From: Alphaproteobacteria bacterium
Lineage (GTDB): Bacteria > Pseudomonadota > Alphaproteobacteria > UBA8366 > GCA-2717185
DNA length: 37,006 nucleotides
Assembly: GCA_021774435.1 (NCBI GenBank)
Contig: JAJFJB010000317.1
Location: 1-37,006 of the forward strand
Direction of reading: 5' to 3'
The translations under genes and the position numbers were made by a program. The notes beneath the pieces were generated by a model that saw nothing but the letters and a program-made list of their open reading frames with translations, was not told the DNA's origin and searched no databases. The stretch's first letter is position 1. Each line of letters opens with the position of its first letter. Positions 25,737-31,393 of this stretch are shown piece by piece.

Positions 25737-25768
25737 GACCGCGAGATGCACGATAACATCTCGCGGTC
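25737..25768 (-). terminator. Intercistronic hairpin after the binding-protein gene
   Basis: A perfect 12-bp stem, GACCGCGAGATG (25737-25748) paired with CATCTCGCGGTC (25757-25768), with an 8-base loop. Read on the minus strand it lies 18 bases after the binding-protein stop and before the permease genes, and has no good T-run. This suits a partial terminator or an mRNA-stabilising hairpin that gives more binding protein than permease. Confidence 0.65.
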
Positions 25769-25786
25769 TTACCTAATTTACCTGAC

Positions 25787-27415
25787 TTACGTCATCCAAG
25801 AGGCGCGGAGACCGGCACCTTGGATGCTGTAGGGACCAGCGAAGGCTGGTGCATACCCTTTGAGGTTCTTCACGCCCGCTTCGAGTAGCGGAATGTAATG
25901 CGTGTAGAGCATGGGCAATTCTTCGTTCACGATTTCCTCAACAGCTTGATAAAGCTCAATCCGTTTGGCCTTATCGTCTGTTTGCTGCGCTTCGAGGATT
26001 AGTTTGTCCGCTTTCTCGCTCGCGAAGCCTGTCCGCAGCTTGGTCGAACCGGATGTCGATAGAACCGAACGACCGTACCAGGCATCCGGATCCGGACGGT
26101 AGCTGTTCGCTGTGGAATCGAGGTGGAATTCACCTTTCCGCCACTTCGCTTTCAGCACCGAATACGGGTGGATTTCGTGCTGCACCTTGAGGCCGACTTC
26201 CGACAGCATGGCGTGTACGATTTCACCGGTTTGGTGCATGTACGCATAGGCGTCGCGAGAGGTCAGGATGACGGGCTCGCCAACAGCGCCTGCTTTTTTG
26301 ATCAGGAAACGTGCTTTGTCCGGATCAAATTCATACGGGCGTTTGATGTCCGGCATGTACCACGGGCTGACCTTGCTGTAGAAGCCCGGCGCCGGTGAAC
26401 TCAAGCCGTTGAAGATGGCCTGGTGGACAGCGTCATGGTTGATCGCGTGCGCCGCCGCTTGACGAAGCAGCTTACCATGTGGGTTTTTCGGCGAGAACGG
26501 GCCGTTTTTCCAGTTGAAGCCGATATAGCCGGTACCAACCTGCGGGACGTCCCAGGAATTGTACTTGTCGCCGTACTTTTTCTTGAACCCGGCCGCGTCG
26601 GCATAGGACATGTTGTCGATGAGATCGACTTCACCGGTCCGCAGCGCTGTCAGACGAACCCTGTCTTCTTTCTTCGGACGGCCAACGATGCCGTCGAGAT
26701 AAGGCAGCGTATTGCCTTTGTCATCCGTCTCGTACCAGTTCTCGAACCGCTCCATGACCGTGGAATCGAACTTCTTCCAGGACTTGAACTTAAACGGTCC
26801 GCAACCGACCGGGTGCGTGTCGGCTTTGTCGACGCTTCCGGGGGCCATGAACTGCATGGGATAATAGGTTACGTTCGGGATAAGAACCGCACTTGGATTC
26901 TTCAGGTGCGCGCGCACCGTCCATTTATCGACAACTTCGATTTTCTCGAAGTCCTTAATCGCCGACCGGACGAACGGATGGCCAACCTTCGGGTCGAGAA
27001 TGCGTTCGAAGTTCCATTTGACGGATTCGGCGTCGACATCCTCACCATTGTGGTACGTCGCGCCCTTGCGGAGGTTGAACGTGTAGGTCTTGTTGCCATT
27101 GGAGATTTCGTGACCCACGGCGATGCCGGGCACGGGCTCCATTTTTTGGTTCAGATCCATCAGCCCCATCGATGTGGCGGCCAGCGGATGGGAAACGTAG
27201 TAATAGTAATTGCGGTGCATATCGAGGCCGCGGGAGTCCGCACGCGTTGCGAACCGCACAGTGCCGCCACGCTTGGGATCACGTTTTGCTGACGCTGCTT
27301 GTGGCGTCATGCCGACCGCTGCCGCACCGGCAACCGCGCCCGCTGTTCCTAAAAACTGACGTCGCGTCGGTCCCGAGCTTGTCTCTGGTTTTTTACTGGT
27401 ATCGTCTGTTGACAT
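25787..27415 (-). CDS. Extracellular solute-binding protein family 5, Tat signal
   Basis: A 542-aa periplasmic binding protein of the SBP_bac_5 (peptide/opine/nickel) class. The N-terminus has a twin-arginine signal: TRRQFLG at 17-23, a hydrophobic Ala/Gly stretch and a probable cleavage after QAASA (about residue 43). The mature part shows the family's RGLDMHRNYYYYVSHPLA, the signature-like LRKGATYHNGEDVDAESVKWNFERI, and a long C-terminal lobe. The Tat route is less usual than Sec for this family but common in alphaproteobacteria. GGGAGG stands about 8 bases before the start. Upstream are three GC-rich palindrome-like boxes (27441-27537). It supplies ligand to the adjacent permeases. The ligand is not readable from sequence. 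Confidence 0.93.
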   Translation of the reverse strand: MSTDDTSKKPETSSGPTRRQFLGTAGAVAGAAAVGMTPQAASAKRDPKRGGTVRFATRADSRGLDMHRNYYYYVSHPLAATSMGLMDLNQKMEPVPGIAVGHEISNGNKTYTFNLRKGATYHNGEDVDAESVKWNFERILDPKVGHPFVRSAIKDFEKIEVVDKWTVRAHLKNPSAVLIPNVTYYPMQFMAPGSVDKADTHPVGCGPFKFKSWKKFDSTVMERFENWYETDDKGNTLPYLDGIVGRPKKEDRVRLTALRTGEVDLIDNMSYADAAGFKKKYGDKYNSWDVPQVGTGYIGFNWKNGPFSPKNPHGKLLRQAAAHAINHDAVHQAIFNGLSSPAPGFYSKVSPWYMPDIKRPYEFDPDKARFLIKKAGAVGEPVILTSRDAYAYMHQTGEIVHAMLSEVGLKVQHEIHPYSVLKAKWRKGEFHLDSTANSYRPDPDAWYGRSVLSTSGSTKLRTGFASEKADKLILEAQQTDDKAKRIELYQAVEEIVNEELPMLYTHYIPLLEAGVKNLKGYAPAFAGPYSIQGAGLRASWMT

Positions 27416-27440
27416 TCTTCAGCCTCCCTTGGCTTATGAC

Positions 27441-27537
27441 GGCGCTTGGCGCCTATGAAATCCAACCGCGTCAAAGCGGTACTCCGTACGACCCTTATAT
27501 TATTTCGCGCCTTGGCGTGCACAGACACGCCTTGGCG
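27441..27537 (-). promoter_or_regulatory. Three related palindromic boxes upstream of the binding-protein gene
   Basis: The 327-base gap between the two transport units holds no gene. It contains GGCGC-TTG-GCGCC (27441-27453) and two identical CGCCTTGGCG boxes at 27508-27517 and 27528-27537, starting exactly 20 bases apart, about two helical turns. All share a GCGCC/GGCG frame around TTGG. They lie 26 to 122 bases upstream of the binding-protein start, where an operator or 5'-leader hairpin would act. The rest of the gap is AT-rich (27545-27742), which would fit a promoter and the tail of the duplicated permease transcript; I could not fix a -35/-10 pair. Confidence 0.45.
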
Positions 27538-27742
27538 CATATTGTAAGATCGGTCATGGGAATGTTCTTACAGAATCCACATTACCTCAACAATAATCGA
27601 CATTATTTGCCGAGATTGTGAGAATACTTTGTGGCCGTCCGGTTGGTATCAGAGATATCCCGAACGAATTATGCCGAATTGATCGATTGTCCGCGCGCGC
27701 CAAGAAACCATAAAGAGATGTTTGTAAAATTTACTAAACTTT

Positions 27743-28693
27743 TTATTGTAGAATTACCCTTGGATTTAGTGCGCGATAAAGTAAGTCAACCAATAGGTTT
27801 ACAATCACGACGATGAACCCGAGAACAAATACACCCGCTTGAATGAGGGGATAATCACGGTCGACGATTGCCAAATAGATCGCTTGGCCGATTCCGGGCC
27901 ACGCAAAAATCGTTTCTAGTACCACAGTACCGCCAAGCAGGTCGGCCAATTGCAAACCACTGATGGTGATCGTGGGTATCATCGCATTGCGGAGGGTGTA
28001 TTTATAAATAACACGCTTTTCCGTAAACCCCAGCGAGCGAGCGGTATCCACGTATTCCTTGTTCATTTCGTCCAGCATGCTTGAGCGCGTCAATCGCGTT
28101 GTGTAAGCAGCCTGCCGAAAACCGATCGCGGCGGCGGGCAGGATCAGATAAAGCAGACTCTGCTTCCAGTCTTCGAAGGGACTCATATAGCCGGATGAGG
28201 GAAGCCAGCCCAGATAGAGCGAAAAAACAAGTACGCACATAATGGCGAACCAGAATTCAGGTATCGAGATTCCGATTAGGGATGATACCTGCGCTGTATA
28301 ATCTATGGGCGTATTTCGTTTTACAGCGGCAATCGATCCTAAAGGTACTGCAATCAAGATTGAGATTGTGATGCCTGCAAGCCCGAGATAGACCGTCGCG
28401 GGTATGAGTTCGAACAACTCCGTTGCAATACTCCGTCGCGTCACTAGGGATTTTCCGAAGTCGCCCTGCATGACTTTGCCGAGCCAGAGTCCGTACTGGA
28501 TGTAGACGGGCTTATCGAGTCCGTATTCTTTTAACAGAAGTGCTCGAATTTCCGGATCTTCCGCCTCCTCGTCACCGACGAGCGTGTCGATGACGTCCCC
28601 CGGTAGAAGGTGCACGAAAGAGAATACGACGAGAGAAAGAATAATCAGGACCGGAATGAGATGGAGCACCCGGTTAACCGTATAGATCAGCAT
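27743..28693 (-). CDS. ABC transporter permease, DppB type (copy 2, duplicated)
   Basis: A 316-aa permease collinear with the DppB-type protein at 24675-25625. It has the same LLPGDVIDTL, GDEEAED, IGISIPEFWFAIM, TRLTRSSMLDEMNKEYVDTARS and LETIFAWPGIGQ segments, and differs mainly by conservative changes in the membrane helices and in the QYGLWLGKVM and SGYMSPFEDWKQSL loops. All membrane segments are intact, so it is not a pseudogene. No DppC-type gene or remnant follows it: an AT-rich gap and then the binding-protein gene come next. It lies 125 bases after the ThDP decarboxylase beta-subunit gene and may share that transcript. It could swap with copy 1 in the transporter to change expression or specificity; this is inference. 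Confidence 0.9.
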   Translation of the reverse strand: MLIYTVNRVLHLIPVLIILSLVVFSFVHLLPGDVIDTLVGDEEAEDPEIRALLLKEYGLDKPVYIQYGLWLGKVMQGDFGKSLVTRRSIATELFELIPATVYLGLAGITISILIAVPLGSIAAVKRNTPIDYTAQVSSLIGISIPEFWFAIMCVLVFSLYLGWLPSSGYMSPFEDWKQSLLYLILPAAAIGFRQAAYTTRLTRSSMLDEMNKEYVDTARSLGFTEKRVIYKYTLRNAMIPTITISGLQLADLLGGTVVLETIFAWPGIGQAIYLAIVDRDYPLIQAGVFVLGFIVVIVNLLVDLLYRALNPRVILQ

Positions 28694-28818
28694 GAACAGA
28701 GTACCTTGTCTCGCTGGCCAGGTTTGTCGGTTGCGGTGGCCACCCGCGAGTTCTCGCGAACATAGGCGAGTGCCCCTGCCCAGCGCAAGATGCTGGCGCG
28801 ATCACAAAATTGCTGAGA

Positions 28819-29400
28819 TTAGTTCTCGAGGACAGCCATTCGGAACCGGTCCTTGGCGAAAGCACCATCCAGCGGCGGATAAACCGTCCCGGGCAATTCC
28901 GGCGCCACCTTGATGACATAGAATGCGGGCCCTTCATCCTCGTGGATAGCGTTGACCGTATTTTGCAGTTCGCCGTCAGTGTGGACCGTGCCCGTTACTG
29001 ATATACCGGATCCGGCAGCGATCGCCGCCAGGTCCGTGACCCCGGCGGTGTGGGTGAGTTGCCCGCCGGTTTCGCCGTAGCGCTCGTTATCGAGCACAAC
29101 GATGATCAGATTGCGCGTTCCTGCGTGAGCGACCGTGGACAGTGAGCCCATGCCCATCAGCATATCGCCGTCGCCTGTGATCACGAGAACGCGGTTGTCG
29201 GGTCTCGCTTCGGCGAGGCCGAGCCCGACTGGCACTGCGAGACCCATGGCGCCAACCAGACAAAAATCGCGATGATTGTCATCTGTTGCCGCGATATCCC
29301 ACGAGGATGAGCCGAGGCCGCCGACGACAAGCAAATCGCGTTTCCGGGGTGCGAGTATTTGGCCAACTACATCGCGCCGCTGCAGCATTGTCGTACTCAT
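28819..29400 (-). CDS. ThDP-dependent decarboxylase, beta (ThDP-binding) subunit, ComE-like
   Basis: A 193-aa protein corresponding to the C-terminal pyrophosphate-binding domain of thiamine diphosphate enzymes. The ThDP motif GDGD begins at residue 76 and ends at N105 in VVLDNERYGETGGQ, which is close to my memory of ComE, the beta subunit of sulfopyruvate decarboxylase, and of phosphonopyruvate decarboxylases. Its partner, the pyrimidine-binding half, is encoded directly upstream with a 4-base ATGA overlap, so the two form one split enzyme. The reaction would be non-oxidative decarboxylation of a 2-oxo acid bearing a charged group (3-sulfopyruvate to sulfoacetaldehyde, or phosphonopyruvate to phosphonoacetaldehyde). 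Substrate choice is open because the family is poorly sampled. Confidence 0.88.
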   Translation of the reverse strand: MSTTMLQRRDVVGQILAPRKRDLLVVGGLGSSSWDIAATDDNHRDFCLVGAMGLAVPVGLGLAEARPDNRVLVITGDGDMLMGMGSLSTVAHAGTRNLIIVVLDNERYGETGGQLTHTAGVTDLAAIAAGSGISVTGTVHTDGELQNTVNAIHEDEGPAFYVIKVAPELPGTVYPPLDGAFAKDRFRMAVLEN

Positions 29401-29918
29401 TTGAACCCCTTAGCGCCGATTAGCCGTTGCGAAATCAGAACGGCTGATGAACAATTGTTGTTGAAAGCTTGTTTTGCCGCCGCATTCACGGTGTCGGTCA
29501 TCTCTTCCGGCCGGTCTACGCGGAACAGGGACACGCCCATCGCGTCCAGCGCGCCTGGCGCGCCTTGTCCCATAGGGACCTGCCATGGGTTCCCTTCACC
29601 CCATTCGCCGCGCATGGTCACGATAGTCAGGAACGGCATTCGGCACGCAGCGGGTAATGCTAGCGCATTGATTGTATTGCCGACTCCACTACTTTGCATC
29701 AACAGGGCGCCGCGACGGCCGCCAAGCCAGGCGCCGGCGAGGATGCCAACGCCTTCTTCTTCGGTGGTCAATGTAATGACTGACATATCGTTCTGTGCGC
29801 TACACAAACGGATCAATCGGTCGTGTCCGGCGTCGGGAACGTGGCAAATTTGTGTGATATCCTGAGCGCGAAGTACCGTAAAAATATCTTCTGGCCACTC
29901 GGCCGTTTCCTTATTCAT
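29397..29918 (-). CDS. ThDP-dependent decarboxylase, alpha (Pyr-domain) subunit, ComD-like
   Basis: A 173-aa protein corresponding to the N-terminal pyrimidine-binding domain of ThDP enzymes. The conserved glutamate that activates the cofactor is in TTEEEGVGILAGAWLGGRRGALLMQSSGVGN (E55 region). The following MRGEWGEGNPWQVPMG segment is of the kind seen in phosphonopyruvate and sulfopyruvate decarboxylase alpha chains. GAGGAAA precedes the start at 29918. Its stop overlaps the start of the beta subunit by four bases. It is the first gene of the minus-strand run that continues with the duplicated permease and the transport operon, hinting that the transported compound yields a 2-oxo acid. That link is inferred from position. 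Confidence 0.88.
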   Translation of the reverse strand: MNKETAEWPEDIFTVLRAQDITQICHVPDAGHDRLIRLCSAQNDMSVITLTTEEEGVGILAGAWLGGRRGALLMQSSGVGNTINALALPAACRMPFLTIVTMRGEWGEGNPWQVPMGQGAPGALDAMGVSLFRVDRPEEMTDTVNAAAKQAFNNNCSSAVLISQRLIGAKGFK

Positions 29919-30350
29919 GTTTCCTCTGTCGTCGTTCTAAAAGACGAAGCCGCGTGGCTGCGAATGAGAGGATAGCGCCTGAAAAGGATATTGGAAGGGA
30001 AGGCACTCATTGCGCGCGGCGGCTCATTTTTGTCAAATCTTAAATTGTATCGATATCCCACTATGAGCCCCGGGCCGCCGGGGCCGTTGTGGTCAGGCCT
30101 ACAGGTGTCGCCAATAATCACGTGAGCGGGACAGATACATTCGCCTGTGAATCCAACGGATTGACCGTTCGACCGCAAGACACGCAAAAATTAATTAAAA
30201 TTAGAGATTAATTAAGCTCGCCTCGGTTAACTATTTCCATTAAGTATCAATACTTTAGCCTTGCATTTTCGGAAAATTACTGTATAGTTTCGCTACTCTC
30301 AAGTTAATGATTTAGGGGCGGTCTGACAGTTCCGGACCGGGTATTTGAGA
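29919..30350. other. Divergent intergenic region, no gene
   Basis: 432 bases separate the decarboxylase alpha gene (minus) from flagellin (plus). I see no supportable coding frame. It holds a short GC hairpin (GCCCCGG at 30067-30073 pairing with CCGGGGC at 30078-30084) and an AT-rich stretch with TTAATTAA twice (30191-30198 and 30208-30215). Beyond these lies the flagellin promoter candidate listed separately. Confidence 0.7.
30261..30288 (+). promoter_or_regulatory. Candidate sigma70-type promoter for flagellin
   Basis: TTGCAT (30261-30266) and TATAGT (30283-30288) are separated by 16 bases, 62 bases before the flagellin ATG. AT-rich DNA with two TTAATTAA palindromes lies upstream. I did not find a convincing flagellar sigma28 or sigma54 promoter, though a diverged one could be missed. 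Confidence 0.45.
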
Positions 30351-31166
30351 ATGGCAGATCAAGTCAGTCTTTCGGGGGCAGTACGCTCCAACCTGCTGGG
30401 ATTGCAGCAAACGTCAGGTTTGGCGCAGCGGACCGATAACCGACTGTCGTCTGGTCTTCGGGTGCGCGATCCGCTGGACGGCGCCGCTGAGTTCTTCCAG
30501 TCACGCGCCTTGAGCGACCGGGCCCAAGATTTAACACAGACCAAGGACGGTGTGGATCAGGCTCTCAGCACCATTCAGGCGGCGACGAACGGTCTGGACG
30601 CGATCGGTCAGCTCACGCAGCAGGCAGAAGGCTTGGCGCTTGCCGCGCGGAATACCAGTGATCCCACGCAACGGGCAGCGCTGGCGGATCAATTCAACGA
30701 AGTGCGCTCGCAGATAGATAGTCTCGCGCAGGACTCGGGTTTCGGCGGGACGAATTTGGTGCAAGGGTCGCCGGATAACCTTGATGTCGGCTTGAATGAG
30801 GATGGTTCCAGCAGCCTGACAGTGCAAGGTGCGGACTCTTCAAGCGCGGGCCTCGGCATCGGGAGCCGGACCTTCGCGAGTGATGCCGATATCGATGCGG
30901 CGCTTGCGGAAACCCGCGACGCGTTGTCGACGGTTCGTACGAATACGGCGACTCTGGGGTCAAGTTCCTCGGCATTGCAGACCCGGCTTGATTTTACCGA
31001 AGACCTCACGAACACGCTGGAAGCGGGTGCCGCTTCCTTGACCAATGCCGATTTGACGGAAGAGGCGGCGAATCGGTTGTCGCTTCAGACGCGCCAGCAA
31101 GTCGGTCTGAATGCGACCAGCTTAGCGGCGCAGAGCGAGACCGCAATCTTGGGATTGTTTGGCTAG
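30351..31166 (+). CDS. Flagellin, compact form
   Basis: A 271-aa flagellin, the subunit of the flagellar filament. The N-terminal D0/D1 part shows SLSGAVRSNLLGLQQTSGLAQRTDNRLSSGLRVRDPLDGAAEFF and a long coiled-coil-like helix (QALSTIQAATNGLDAIGQLTQ). The C-terminal D1/D0 part runs from TRLDFTEDLTNTLEAGAASL to LNATSLAAQSETAILGLFG. The central surface domain is very short, as in other compact alphaproteobacterial flagellins. The start is ATG at 30351 (MADQVS); a TTG two codons upstream is the alternative and no strong ribosome site is visible. No other flagellar gene lies in the window. A hairpin stands 39 bases after the stop. Confidence 0.88.
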   Translation: MADQVSLSGAVRSNLLGLQQTSGLAQRTDNRLSSGLRVRDPLDGAAEFFQSRALSDRAQDLTQTKDGVDQALSTIQAATNGLDAIGQLTQQAEGLALAARNTSDPTQRAALADQFNEVRSQIDSLAQDSGFGGTNLVQGSPDNLDVGLNEDGSSSLTVQGADSSSAGLGIGSRTFASDADIDAALAETRDALSTVRTNTATLGSSSSALQTRLDFTEDLTNTLEAGAASLTNADLTEEAANRLSLQTRQQVGLNATSLAAQSETAILGLFG

Positions 31167-31204
31167 AAGAATTTACGTTGTCGCTTCTTGGGTGACTTGT
31201 TAAA

Positions 31205-31237
31205 GACGGCCGTGCTTCATTAAGACGCACGGCCGTC
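31205..31237 (+). terminator. Hairpin after flagellin, possible terminator
   Basis: A perfect 11-bp stem, GACGGCCGTGC (31205-31215) paired with GCACGGCCGTC (31227-31237), with an 11-base loop. Only a weak run (GCTAATTCT) follows, so it may work with Rho or protect the 3' end rather than terminate by itself. Confidence 0.65.
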
Positions 31238-31393
31238 GCTAATTCTGACATCGACTCGTCGAACTGGGATTAGGACCGGTGCGGCTCAGGATTGATTTCC
31301 TGCGGTGCCTTTGCTTCCGCTATAAATAGGACAGTACAAATAACTTGTCGGTCTGGCCGACAGTAATGCCTGGAAATGGGAGTGGAGCCGCGC

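Noticed and set aside
26423-27292. Long open frame (289 codons) on the plus strand inside the binding-protein gene
   Set aside because: It is antisense to a gene with a clear Tat signal and family motifs; its translation shows no family pattern and no ribosome site.
29915-30187. 90-codon minus-strand frame upstream of the decarboxylase alpha gene
   Set aside because: No recognisable domain, no good ribosome site, and it runs through an irregular GC/AT intergenic region; treated as non-coding.
30191-30243. Pairs of TTAA upstream of flagellin that recall CtrA boxes
   Set aside because: The CtrA site needs TTAA-N7-TTAA; the pairs here (30195/30208 and 30227/30240) have 9-base spacers, so they do not match.
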